A stretch of 64,000 nucleotides of DNA, taken from Trichobilharzia regenti (taxonomy: Eukaryota > Platyhelminthes > Trematoda > Strigeidida > Schistosomatidae). A program made the translations under genes and the position numbers. Positions 36,858 to 41,949 of this stretch are shown here, piece by piece; position 1 is the stretch's first letter; every line of letters starts with the position of its first letter. The notes beneath the pieces were generated by a model. It ran no database searches and had not been told where the DNA came from. It saw only the letters and a program-made list of their open reading frames with translations. The stretch lies in assembly GCA_944472135.2 (NCBI GenBank), contig OX235263.1, forward strand, positions 2,153,517 to 2,217,516, in the 5' to 3' direction.

Positions 36858-39800
36858 CAACACAGCCACAATATGATTGGCATATTGAACAACATTATTC
36901 TTTATTAAACTGAGAACAATAAGTTTCGGTTATTTCACGAATTCTTTTCAACTAGTTAGTTACCGCCAGCGAAATAATACGAGAAAAAACATAAATTACA
37001 AAACGTGTTGAATGAAACATACTTTTATTTCTTGATGATAAGGCATAATTGACAGACACTATAGGTAACCGAAGTTGGGGGAATGTTGCCAGTTACCGGA
37101 CTTCATCATGGTTTGACATTGGATTCCAGTGGCTCAGTGGTTTAAGAGGTGGTCGCCTTGTAGCCGGGAAAGTCCTGGGTTCAAATCCTGGTGAGTGCGT
37201 AGTGTGCTGAAGAGTCATTCCCTCCCTCCCTAGCTGGGCTGACGAAAGAGTTGTCCAGTACTCTGTGATAGTTTTCCAATGGTTCTCTAATCGGTATCAG
37301 CTAATGATGAAATCGGGTAACCTCAATGAAGTCCTTGCAGACCAACACTCAAATGATGTAAGTTGTTAAATTATTAGAAGTTAAAAGGATAGACGTCTTA
37401 TTGAAAAGTTACACGAATATATATATTTTGAAAAGGAACACTCCAGAAATTCTGTTGGATAGAAGCTAAATTTAACCTGGAATGTTGTGGTATAGCGGTA
37501 AAATAGGTTAAACAACTACAGAAAACATCTTTTATGAATAGTTATCGCTTCTAGTTATCGTTTACTAATACGGAACCAAAGCAAGAAACCAGTTCATACA
37601 GGCCGTGTGTTGTGTGGCCGGTCTCAAGCCGTTGTCCCCTGGGCTTTGCGGTCACGCAACACTAACCCTCTTTAGTATACAATTGGTGGATGGTGGCTAG
37701 CAGTGGAATCCAGGATGCGCATTTCGTCCTATTTGGGACCCGTTAGCTGGATGTACCTGCATTTCTCAGTGAGTGATGATGTTCCTACTGAGGCTCGAAC
37801 CCAGTACCCATAGTTTCAAACGCCAAAGCGTTATCCACTAGACCACTTGGACCACGAGAGCCACCTCTTGTGCAACGGGTCATATTAATTATTGAATTGA
37901 ATTTTTGATTTTCCCGTCGATTGATTGGACCAAAGTGCTCGGTCTCAGGTTGACATGTCGGCTTCTTGTGCAGATGCTTCGACGATGTCTGGGGATTTAA
38001 TTAGTATACAATTGGTGGATGGTGGCTAGCAGTGGAATCCAAGAAGCCGACATGTCAATCTAAGACCGAGCACTTCGGTCCAATCAATCGACGGGAAAAT
38101 CAAAAATTCAATTCAATAACTAACCCTCTTTCTGTTTCAGGTACTTGAAAAATCAGTCAACTTCCACTGTCTGGGCAGCCGGGAAGTAGCAACTGCCCAC
38201 ACACTTCCAAGAGCACACGAAGCCTTCTTGAGCATCCATTCCTCTTTACCCACATCTGCTAGTGTAAATAATCTTAAAAGACATTTTGATATCAATTAAT
38301 TAAATGTCTTAGCTATAGGCGAAGTTCGTTGTCTGCCTGTCTGCCATTTGTTCCTCATATAAATTGATTTAACAAGTAAATATGTGGTCAGATTCGTCGC
38401 AGTGTATTACGTAAATATATCTCCTAGTATCTATGGGCTTCAATACTATACCATATTATTTAATAACTTCACCTAGCTAAAATGTTCACTGTATTTTGTG
38501 GGTAGGATTACGAATAATAATCGGGTTAAAAATGTAGATTATTCGCATTTATTTCCCACAACTATCAATTGATACATCAGTGGAAATATGATTCATTGGC
38601 TTAATCACCTGACAGATCCAGTGCTCGAAACACCCCACTGAATTCAGCCTGGGTGGGCAACTAGGCAGTATCCATCTATCAGCCATCAAACGCAATGAGT
38701 GCAATTCAACCTGGTGCTTGCGAAATCAGTCCCAGGTAATTTAGGTTTGATGACATAACCATTACAGGAAAAATGGTTTCTCCTGGGGTTTTTGTTGATG
38801 GTATCTTCACTCTTCATCATCAACCTTATTGGCATTTTCATCAGTTTACGACGCCACTTTTTGCAATGTTGATGCTGAAGGGAAGTTCTTGTTCATTTCA
38901 TTCCTCTTCCTTTCCGTGCTTAGAGGTTTTAGTTTCTGTGGTGTTTTCCTGTTTGTCAGATGAATTTGCCGCCTCGCACTCAACGTCATCACCTTCACCG
39001 AACTTACTATTAAACGAACTAGGTTTGCCAGTGCGTCCGCTGGAAGTCGAAGCCTGAATCACTCTTGTATGTGGTAGGCAAAAATCCCCCTGGTAGTTCT
39101 TTCTAACCAGAGGTTATTTGTCGTTGACAAGGATCCAATTGATACATACATCTGTAGTTCAGTGGTAGAAAACTCTCACTAGTCACACCAGTGGTCCTAG
39201 GTTCTATCCGCGGCCAGTGCACACTCCTAAAGCCCTCTTGAGTTGGTTTAGTAGACCTGCCAAGACGAGCAGATTAGTCGTGAGGCTAACAGAAACCACT
39301 ACTGCTTATGCAAATTCGGCAAAGTTAAACTTTCGACACCACTAACAACCAATCATCAAACGATCTTGAACGGATCAATCACATTAAAGGGGCATTTGTG
39401 GTAAATGGAAACGTATTTTTATAAAAAAAAAGCATAAAAAAAAGATAAAACGGTTACAAGGGGTATCTTTCTCGAACATGTGAGAGAAACACCTCCCAGT
39501 TTAGCATGGGGCTGTCAATGGAGAAGTCATACTACATCCTGTACATACATTCATCTAAATGACTATGAATGAGACCCATTTATAGCCCTTATTCTGTTTT
39601 TCAAGCGGCCCAAAAACCCTTCAGTGGAATTCCTATGAGTCCTTGTAACGGGATCCACCCAGCAAAACAAGTGATTTTCTCTATTTGCCTCGAAGCAATA
39701 TCTCTGCAATGCCGGTACCACTGAACTGTTGAGACGTGGCTATTCTCCGTCTCGACAGCCGCTGCTCTCACCAGCTGTTTCAACGCTCAGTAGTTGCAGA

Positions 39801-40361
39801 TATACAAAATCTGGGTTAGGAAGAGATGCGACCTAGCGAAAAACGTTCCTGCGAAATATTAAAAGTATCAGCTTATCCGCTCTAATGTTAGCACGCTTCA
39901 AACATAGCACAACGATGAACAAATCCATCAGTTGATCTGCTACAGCTTTTTAAAGTCATGATACAACCACACGAACAAGTTCGCTCCTTCCGGAGCAACC
40001 CTTAATCCAGGAAATACTGGAAAACCCTGTCCTCCTCGAATAGCAACCGTAACCTTGTTAGGTCACGCATTAGAAATGAATCAAGCGCTATACAACATTG
40101 AACTACGTTCGTGAATCTCATTGGATAATTCGATGTCATTCTCTGATTGGTAATTAGTGGTGTTGAAAGTTTAACTTGACCAGAAATTCAAAGCTCGCAA
40201 GCGTGAATACTGAGGTATAATGATCAATAATTGTGATGAGTAAATATTTCTACACACTGACTTCCTTTACTGATCAGCGTGTATTTCTCTCTCTTTATTT
40301 TCTCTCTTTCAGAGGTTTTTCAACGCCAGTGAAACGATTAAAATCAGAAGAACAGTCATAA
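7262..40361 (+). CDS. HCFC1: Host cell factor 1 (HCF-1) ortholog, 16 coding exons
   Basis: Nuclear scaffold that in animals links chromatin-modifying enzymes (Set1/MLL methyltransferase, Sin3/HDAC, OGT) to transcription factors and cell-cycle genes. Exons: 7262-7427, 7466-7687, 7722-7809, 9503-9802, 11968-12223, 12315-12596, 12695-12994, 15425-15671, 17950-18126, 21097-21521, 22562-22793, 25569-25673, 30260-30495, 32062-32400, 34107-34474, 40313-40361. All have GT/AG junctions and phases agree, giving 3792 nt, 1263 aa. Domains: kelch propeller 1-344; first Fn3 half about 349-392; low-complexity Ser/Thr/Val/Gly linker to about 980; second Fn3 half and further Fn3 about 984-1185; basic tail PVKRLKSEE 1253-1261. 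It is shorter than human HCF-1 (about 2000 aa) and lacks its cleavage repeats. Start: the ATG at 7262 gives the family N-terminus shortly before [10 protein letters not shown]. Splice sites at exons 9 and 10 have alternatives. Inferred from sequence only. Confidence 0.95.
7466..7687 (+). CDS. HCFC1: HCF-1 exon 2: kelch blades 1-2
   Basis: Begins after tttcctcag. Encodes [40 protein letters not shown] and SRWEWKRLK, all near-invariant HCF-1 segments. Ends ata g|gtatgt. Intron 2 is 34 nt (7688-7721). Confidence 0.93.
7722..7809 (+). CDS. HCFC1: HCF-1 exon 3: kelch blade 3
   Basis: Encodes [15 protein letters not shown] and [12 protein letters not shown]. The start is fixed by frame: the tttcttcag at 7706 would give a 19-nt intron and a stop, whereas cggcag at 7721 restores the family sequence. 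Confidence 0.9.
7810..9502 (+). other. HCF-1 intron 3 (1693 nt)
   Basis: Contains a reverse-oriented tRNA-related SINE (8250-8424). Nothing else is recognisable; the remainder is AT-rich with no coding signal. Confidence 0.7.
8250..8424 (-). repeat. tRNA-Glu-like SINE (family C), cloverleaf-capable head
   Basis: Read on the minus strand, the head starts at 8422 with gcgtcggtggcacaggggtt and closes with ccgacgc at 8351-8357. The 7-base acceptor arms pair perfectly, and there is a D-like arm, an anticodon-like hairpin (gaccat/atggtc) and a ggttcgat B box. The TΨC stem is off by one base, so it is SINE-like rather than a working tRNA. Related copies: 31566-31747 and 44548-44733. Confidence 0.65.
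9503..9802 (+). CDS. HCFC1: HCF-1 exon 4: kelch blades 4-5
   Basis: Encodes [51 protein letters not shown] and [14 protein letters not shown] repeats. Starts after cacttag, completing an Arg codon; ends aat cg|gtgagt. Confidence 0.94.
10490..11041 (-). mobile_element. RTE-type LINE 3' fragment (group C)
   Basis: Minus-strand sequence matches the + strand piece at 32770-33190 (shared stretches around the ctgaggtcc/cggcagtgtg and catcgtgtgagtaattctgag segments). By position it corresponds to the RT C-terminal/3' part of the full RTE element at 45042-48785, but it is strongly diverged and contains stops. Confidence 0.6.
11053..11678 (-). mobile_element. Retroposon with (GTAAA)n tail, copy 1
   Basis: 626-bp minus-strand insertion bounded by the 11-bp direct repeat GAGCATCCATA (11042-11052 and 11679-11689). 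Its tail reads gaagtaaagtaagtaag on the minus strand. It is homologous to 16180-16628 and 17224-17729. No long open frame with recognisable motifs, so it behaves like a non-coding retroposon (a SINE, or an internally deleted LINE). Confidence 0.75.
11968..12223 (+). CDS. HCFC1: HCF-1 exon 5: kelch blade 6
   Basis: Encodes [59 protein letters not shown] and [11 protein letters not shown]. Ends caa|gtaagt in phase 0. Completes the propeller at about residue 344. Confidence 0.95.
12315..12596 (+). CDS. HCFC1: HCF-1 exon 6: first half of split Fn3 and start of linker
   Basis: [20 protein letters not shown] is followed by [20 protein letters not shown] and YILQIQKYD. This is the self-association half that in human HCF-1 pairs with the C-terminal Fn3 region after cleavage. 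Linker of Ser/Thr/Pro follows. Confidence 0.94.
12695..12994 (+). CDS. HCFC1: HCF-1 exon 7: low-complexity linker
   Basis: 100 codons rich in Thr, Val, Pro, Ala and Gly, in phase 0 at both ends (acag|gct ... cat|gtaagt). The composition resembles the HCF-1 central basic/TV-rich region; there are no discrete motifs. Confidence 0.88.
13690..14548 (+). mobile_element. RTE-type LINE 3' fragment (group D)
   Basis: Diverged from the full RTE element but colinear with its RT C-terminus and tail: caccaatgggttgatcgctg, then ggttagaacatgtgttgcg, gtgtggcaactggaactgg and ctatgttgact. The frame is broken repeatedly. It is closest to the copy at 62590-63190; both share the ccaaaaccaacatggcttca variant. 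Confidence 0.75.
14549..15025 (+). mobile_element. RTE-type LINE 3' end (group A), 5'-truncated
   Basis: Begins mid-RT at actgagatggttaggacatg and runs to the cagacagac tail at 15010-15020. Carries the tail ORF at 14847-15089 ([20 protein letters not shown]...). High similarity to 48300-48785. Confidence 0.8.
15425..15671 (+). CDS. HCFC1: HCF-1 exon 8: linker
   Basis: Begins after catcttgtag in phase 0. Encodes [39 protein letters not shown] and [14 protein letters not shown], typical Val/Thr-rich HCF linker. Ends ccc g|gtaagt. Confidence 0.87.
16180..16628 (+). mobile_element. Retroposon with (GTAAA)n tail, copy 2
   Basis: Same body as 17224-17729 but 5'-truncated (starts cggatgcccggcgctc). 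Ends gtaaagtaaagtaaag. Short flanking gtataga repeats may be the target duplication. Confidence 0.72.
17224..17729 (+). mobile_element. Retroposon with (GTAAA)n tail, copy 3
   Basis: About 506 bp, bounded by the 13-bp direct repeat TGTAAGATTCCTG (17211-17223 and 17730-17742), ending in gtaaagtaaagtaag. No recognisable protein. Homologous to copies 1 and 2. Confidence 0.8.
17950..18126 (+). CDS. HCFC1: HCF-1 exon 9: linker
   Basis: Encodes [20 protein letters not shown] and [20 protein letters not shown]. Two donors are in frame with each other: g|gtagta at 18124 and a|gtaagt at 18127. The second matches consensus better and was used. Either choice joins exon 10 in phase 1. Confidence 0.85.
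19080..19288 (+). mobile_element. RTE-type LINE extreme 3' end (group B) with (CAGA)n tail
   Basis: Matches the minus-strand element at 41950-43190 around gctatttggaaggtggcaac and ctatgttgaatccagacaga, then ends in (cagacaga)n at 19267-19285. An insertion of about 210 bp, so very strongly 5'-truncated. Confidence 0.7.
19289..19795 (-). mobile_element. SR2/RTE-type LINE fragment, RT C-terminus
   Basis: Antisense to the host gene. The minus-strand frame 19673-19485 reads [15 protein letters not shown], then [10 protein letters not shown] and [12 protein letters not shown]. This is the RT C-terminal pattern of SR2-type RTE elements. Near-identical homolog at 63215-64000; related copy at 56790-57480. 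Stops and shifts throughout. Confidence 0.7.
19850..20215 (-). mobile_element. Penelope-like element fragment (end of GIY-YIG region and 3' tail)
   Basis: The minus frame 20048-19743 contains [20 protein letters not shown] and [14 protein letters not shown]. These correspond to DWDNVEILDTGNT...EFLEAWYSN...NIDQIYQLIKSKS at 49230-49390. The GIY-YIG core itself is missing. Decayed. Confidence 0.6.
20220..20606. repeat. Long foldback (inverted repeat), ~162-bp arms, 63-bp loop
   Basis: Arm 1 is 20220-20382 and arm 2 is 20446-20606, near-perfect reverse complements (for example ttcattataatagaggtttt against the same motif reversed at 20590-20606). The loop is 20383-20445. It sits directly beside the Penelope-like fragment. 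A transcript would form a long hairpin. Confidence 0.88.
20821..21020 (+). repeat. tRNA-Gly-like SINE (family D)
   Basis: The head cgtcggtggttcagtggtag matches a tRNA-Gly D arm/A box; a degenerate B box (ccggggtttgtgatctcc) follows. The body gtaaagagggaaggtcgggt ends near ttccactggga. Other copies: 29500-29671 (-), 36417-36635 (+), 39146-39300 (+). Confidence 0.65.
21097..21521 (+). CDS. HCFC1: HCF-1 exon 10: linker with Taspase1-like site
   Basis: Encodes [39 protein letters not shown], then [18 protein letters not shown] and an Asn/Asp/Gly-rich acidic stretch. QVDGTTDD (codons 21309-21332, residues about 751-758) resembles the Taspase1 recognition sequence. An alternative acceptor at 21150 (cttctggag) would drop 18 codons without changing frame. 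Ends gca gtt|gtaagt. Confidence 0.88.
21522..22561 (+). other. HCF-1 intron 10 (1040 nt)
   Basis: Mostly one 5'-truncated RTE copy at 21668-22366. Confidence 0.75.
21668..22366 (+). mobile_element. RTE-type LINE 3' end (group A), 5'-truncated
   Basis: Starts ttcgactatcgaccaaaggg in the RT C-terminus and ends in gaaaacaggcagacatac. The frame 21692-21928 reads [20 protein letters not shown], matching 48115-48175. Carries the tail ORF at 22195. Over 90% identical to the full element by eye. Confidence 0.82.
22562..22793 (+). CDS. HCFC1: HCF-1 exon 11: linker, Ala/Leu-rich helix
   Basis: Acceptor aaaaag|gat is purine-rich but frame-compatible (phase 0). Encodes [20 protein letters not shown], then Ser/Lys-rich sequence. 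Ends aaa g|gttagt, a weaker donor. Confidence is lower for the acceptor than for the exon. Confidence 0.78.
23245..23640. repeat. Smα-type SINE foldback pair with hammerhead relic
   Basis: The left half (minus sense) and right half (plus sense) share the tail ggactttcccgttgattgat / caatcaatgggaaagtccaa, forming an inverted repeat. On the minus strand an intact CTGATGAG core lies at 23410-23417 and a GAAA at 23388-23391. Stem II is disturbed by an insertion, so a relic of the Smα hammerhead is more likely than an active ribozyme. Confidence 0.65.
23655..23860 (+). repeat. Smα-type tRNA-related SINE with degenerate hammerhead
   Basis: The tRNA-like head (ggcccaagtggtttagtgga, actgggttcgagccacagt) is followed by ggacgaaatgcgcatcctgg, the 3' half of the Smα hammerhead. 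The CUGAUGAG half is mutated (ttactaatcccag). Confidence 0.65.
24230..24470 (-). mobile_element. RTE-type LINE extreme 3' end
   Basis: Minus-strand match to the RTE tail: cgagttgccacacttcatgt, then aaagagttaatgcgtctgc and the ctcgggacgg-equivalent region near 24410. Strongly diverged. Confidence 0.6.
24481..24700 (-). pseudogene. Unassigned retroelement-like fragment
   Basis: The minus frame reads [17 protein letters not shown] and [21 protein letters not shown] shorter related stretch occurs at about 39040-39090 on the minus strand ([20 protein letters not shown]). Two copies of a decayed coding sequence suggest a repeat, but I do not recognise the family. Confidence 0.35.
24837..24912 (-). 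repeat. tRNA-Thr-like SINE head (family B)
   Basis: The minus strand carries an A-box-like cagtagctgagtggtcagtc and a B-box ggttcaaccccc. Same family as 30990-31185, 37123-37352, 50938-51500, 56690-56800 and 58848-59275. Confidence 0.6.
25569..25673 (+). CDS. HCFC1: HCF-1 exon 12: short linker exon
   Basis: After gtgtatag. Encodes [20 protein letters not shown] and [14 protein letters not shown]. Phase 1 at both ends. The LETLALVA helix resembles the Ala/Leu helices upstream of the C-terminal Fn3 region in other HCF-1 proteins. Confidence 0.83.
27768..28063 (-). mobile_element. RTE-type LINE 3' end (group A), 5'-truncated
   Basis: Minus-strand copy of the RTE tail, (CAGA)n at 27764-27775, with the tail ORF intact on the minus strand (27934-27692, [20 protein letters not shown]). 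Runs back to the ccgaggaccccagcctgga region at 28040-28055. Confidence 0.8.
28261..28467 (-). pseudogene. CR1/SR1-type LINE RT C-terminal fragment
   Basis: Frame with [20 protein letters not shown] and [10 protein letters not shown], the post-RT region of CR1-type elements (LSSLNLFPL-YRR-RGDLI). No catalytic motif in this piece. Confidence 0.6.
28586..28876 (-). pseudogene. Penelope-like element GIY-YIG endonuclease fragment
   Basis: A 96-residue frame with [20 protein letters not shown] and [10 protein letters not shown], the GIY-YIG endonuclease signature of Penelope-like elements, then [13 protein letters not shown]. Normal copies have Cys residues in the FTCSCG position; here TSFWG replaces them, suggesting decay. 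Distinct from the Penelope-like family at 49040 and 55440. Confidence 0.72.
29500..29671 (-). repeat. tRNA-Gly-like SINE (family D), reverse
   Basis: Minus head gtgtcggtggttcagcggta at 29671-29652, B box gggttcgatacccgg. Confidence 0.65.
30260..30495 (+). CDS. HCFC1: HCF-1 exon 13: end of linker and start of C-terminal Fn3 half
   Basis: Starts after cttcactag. A Gly/Thr-rich stretch leads into [19 protein letters not shown], the conserved HCF-1 C-subunit self-association start (W984). Ends atg gaa|gtgagt, phase 0. Confidence 0.93.
30990..31185 (+). repeat. tRNA-Thr-like SINE (family B)
   Basis: Head with ccttgtaaccagaaagtcct and B box gggttcgaacccc, followed by the family body (ctgaagagtctcccgaacta, ctgatgatgaaatcatgtaa). 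Confidence 0.68.
31566..31747 (-). repeat. tRNA-Glu-like SINE (family C)
   Basis: Minus strand: head with ggttaggactctcgccgacc, B box gaggttcgagccc, tail cagtgtggaatcaagctgca. Confidence 0.68.
32062..32400 (+). CDS. HCFC1: HCF-1 exon 14: C-terminal Fn3 domains
   Basis: Phase 0 throughout (caacag|gca ... aag|gtgagt). Encodes [40 protein letters not shown] and [17 protein letters not shown], then [12 protein letters not shown]. These are among the most conserved HCF-1 segments. Confidence 0.96.
32770..33190 (+). mobile_element. RTE-type LINE 3' fragment (group C)
   Basis: Broken frames read [24 protein letters not shown], then [13 protein letters not shown]: the post-RT portion of RTE elements. 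Homolog on the minus strand at 10490-11041. Confidence 0.62.
33300..33560 (-). mobile_element. SR2/RTE-type LINE fragment, antisense
   Basis: The plus-strand text agggcttcaacagcacgtct parallels gggcttcagccgaacgtctc at 63235 and ggcttcaactgcacgtctcc at 56797, so this is the same SR2-like 3' region in minus orientation, highly diverged. Confidence 0.5.
33560..33870 (+). mobile_element. SR2-like LINE 5' leader and start of endonuclease
   Basis: The frame from about 33745 reads [19 protein letters not shown], the start of the apurinic endonuclease domain in RTE/SR2 elements (SWNVRT motif), and then meets stops. The preceding leader (ggtaaagagagaaggttggg, gagacttcaaagcac) resembles the body of the tRNA-Gly-like SINE, suggesting shared 5' sequence. 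Confidence 0.55.
34107..34474 (+). CDS. HCFC1: HCF-1 exon 15: last Fn3 part and Ala/Ser/Thr/Gln linker
   Basis: Encodes [38 protein letters not shown] and QVRWLQD, then a poly-Ala/Ser/Thr/Gln stretch. Donor is gagg|gtaagt at 34475; reading on hits a stop at once (ggg taa), so splicing to exon 16 is needed for the normal C-terminus. Confidence 0.94.
35808..36167 (-). repeat. Solo Boudicca-like LTR, rearranged
   Basis: Ends match the 4855-5180 LTR (tgtaacaacagaagacaagg ... ccacctctcaccaca). Flanked by CTAG direct repeats (35804-35807 and 36168-36171). About 190 bp in the middle are not alignable, indicating internal replacement or an old insertion. Confidence 0.8.
36417..36635 (+). repeat. tRNA-Gly-like SINE (family D)
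   Basis: Head catcggcggttcagcggtag, B box gggttcgagtcccgg, body ggttgggtgtgaggctcaca, end ttccactggga. Confidence 0.7.
36788..36854. repeat. (TA)n microsatellite
   Basis: About 33 uninterrupted TA units. The apparent open frame across it is an artefact of the repeat. Confidence 0.97.
37123..37352 (+). repeat. tRNA-Thr-like SINE (family B)
   Basis: ccagtggctcagtggtttaa (A-box region), gtcctgggttcaaatcctgg (B box), then the family tail ending ccttgcagaccaacactc. Confidence 0.7.
37595..38235 (+). mobile_element. RTE 5' leader fragment interrupted by an Smα insertion
   Basis: 37595-37660 (ggccggtctcaagccgttgt) and 38132-38235 (ttccactgtctgggcagccg) are adjacent in the full RTE element (45338-45440). 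Between them lies the insertion at 37674-38118 and its target duplication. Confidence 0.75.
37674..38118. repeat. Composite Smα-type SINE with internal inversion
   Basis: 445-bp insertion flanked by the 13-bp direct repeat ACTAACCCTCTTT (37661-37673 and 38119-38131). Contains a direct duplication of agtatacaattggtggatgg (37674 and about 38003) and an almost perfect inverted repeat of about 75 bp (about 37893-37966 and 38042-38118). The minus strand carries a hammerhead-like region at 37711-37760 with paired stem II (GTCC/GGAC) and GAAA, but the CUGAUGAG core is mutated to CTAACGGG. Confidence 0.8.
39146..39300 (+). repeat. tRNA-Gly-like SINE (family D), partial
   Basis: ctgtagttcagtggtagaaa head, ggttctatccgcggcc B box, body shortened before the Merlin element. 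Confidence 0.55.
39318..40181 (-). mobile_element. Defective Merlin-type DNA transposon (family 2)
   Basis: 864 bp with terminal inverted repeats beginning GGCAAAGTTAAACTTTCGAC (left) and GGTCAAGTTAAACTTTCAAC (right, reversed). Flanks gcaaattc (39310-39317) and agaaattc (40182-40189) fit a diverged 8-bp target duplication. Homologous to 53677-55173. The transposase is reduced to an N-terminal remnant (minus frame 39783-39601 with [17 protein letters not shown]); the catalytic region is deleted. Confidence 0.75.
40313..40361 (+). CDS. HCFC1: HCF-1 exon 16: basic C-terminus and stop
   Basis: After tctctctttcag. Encodes [15 protein letters not shown] and a TAA stop at 40359-40361. The short basic PVKRLK cluster corresponds to the C-terminal nuclear localisation signal of HCF-1. 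Confidence 0.9.
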
Positions 40362-41945
40362 CCTACTATTTTATTCTAATCTATTTTTTATTTTATTTTT
40401 ACTCACACATGCATTCACACAATCATCGGTCTGTTTTCTTTCCATTGTATTTGTAATATATATGCAGGGGGAACGGTATTGTTGTCGCCTCCTCTCTCTT
40501 GTACTTAATAAATCCACTCCATTCCCCCTGCAGGCCCCCCCCTACCCTTGGTCCCCGTCATATTTGCATTTCTCATTTACTTACAGTTGTTGTTTTATTG
40601 GTCATATTATTTTGTATCGCTTCTTAGGCTACTTGATTTAATTGTATATGGACACACACACACACCGGGGGTGGGGCGGGCTCACATGGTGTGCTTGTGT
40701 ATGTTTGTGTGTGCTCACGAGTAATTGTCTCTATTGGTGTTTATTCTGTAATCTCTATCTCAGAATATTATTATTATTATCATCATTACTATGGATAGTC
40801 ATTTCGTTATTATTATTAGTATTAGTATTACTATTGTGTATTTGTTTTGTTTGTTTGTTCAAAAATTATTTCGGGTTGAACAAAAACGATTTCACCGATT
40901 GTACATAACCAAATCTCTATAGGATTATTATTATGTGTATTGTTGACTTTGCACGCCTATTATTATTACTACTAATATTTTTGTCTTGAGTGTGTGTGTG
41001 TGTGTGTGTGTAAATGTTTTTGGCTTTATACGCGCGCGCGCGCACCTACCCTCCTCCTCCTCGTCCTTGTGTGTAGTTTATTTCCTCAGGTCAACAACAG
41101 ACAAAACAGTTCATCATCTATCTAAGAGAGAGAGAGAGAGAAGATAGAAAATGTTCTGTACACATGCACTGTTCATTCATCGTTTTCTTCTTGTTGCTCG
41201 TTTATTTTTTTGTTGTTGAGGATACCGGCTGCCTGACTGACTGTCTGTTTGCCTTTCTCTCTCTGATGGATTATCTCTGTTATTATTATTATTATTATTC
41301 ATCAGTCAAATCTTTCATTCAGTCGACAGATTTTCACTTCATCTATTCCTTATAGACACTCCATCACTCACTCACTCACTCACTCTAAGGCGTGTTTGTG
41401 TTTCTGTGTGAATAGGAACTGGTTTGGTGTTGAAGTTGTGTCGTGTTTCTTAATTAAAAGGCGTTACTGTGGTCAGATCGAGTGAAAGTCTCCAAGATCA
41501 GTCCAGTGAACAATCTAATCACCAACATCATCATCACCAACCTCTGTTATTTTCATTTACTTATAATTTTTTTATTTTTAAAAATCTTTTGTGTACAGCT
41601 TTATTATACTTGGCGATTAATATTTTTCTTTATTCTTATATATTTATGTTTGTGTATTATTTTTTATTATTACAATTATTATTGTTACTACTTCTACTAC
41701 TACTAATATAAGTAATATATAAGAAAATATGTAGGTGTACACCTACATACACATACACATACGTGTGTTCATGCCGTTTGCGTCCTTCAATTCTGCACAT
41801 ATTTATTATTATTACACAAGCACTGAAAAACCAATTCATCCTTATTTTTTAATGTACAGATTTATTTGATGCGATGAATACAATTCTTCTTCTTCTTATT
41901 GTTATCCAACAGTTAGCTGGCTAATTTTGTATTCTAAATAATCAA
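40362..41945 (+). other. HCF-1 3' UTR / microsatellite-rich 3' flank
   Basis: A candidate polyadenylation signal AATAAA lies at 40507-40512, 146 nt after the stop. Downstream are clustered simple repeats: (CA)n 40652, (ATT)n 40768-40840, (GT)n 40992-41011, (CG)n 41031-41043, (GA)n 41126-41142, (ATT)n 41279-41300, (ACTC)n 41362-41384. Open frames here are Leu/Tyr-rich products of the repeats and are not genes. Confidence 0.6.
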
Positions 41946-41949
41946 TCCT

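Larger units (their letters stand above)
34475..40312 (+). other. HCF-1 intron 15 (5838 nt)
   Basis: Holds (AAT)n near 34497-34518, a solo LTR (35808-36167), SINEs (36417-36635, 37123-37352, 39146-39300), (TA)n (36788-36854), an RTE leader fragment split by an Smα composite (37595-38235) and a Merlin-type element (39318-40181). 34520-35800 and 38240-39140 show no gene. Confidence 0.7.

Noticed and set aside
36719..36913. Open frame with poly Ile-Tyr
   Set aside because: Produced by the (TA)n microsatellite.
40642..41711. Several Leu/Tyr/Phe-rich frames resembling membrane proteins
   Set aside because: Created by T-rich and ATT microsatellites after the HCF-1 stop; no conserved motif or proper start context.
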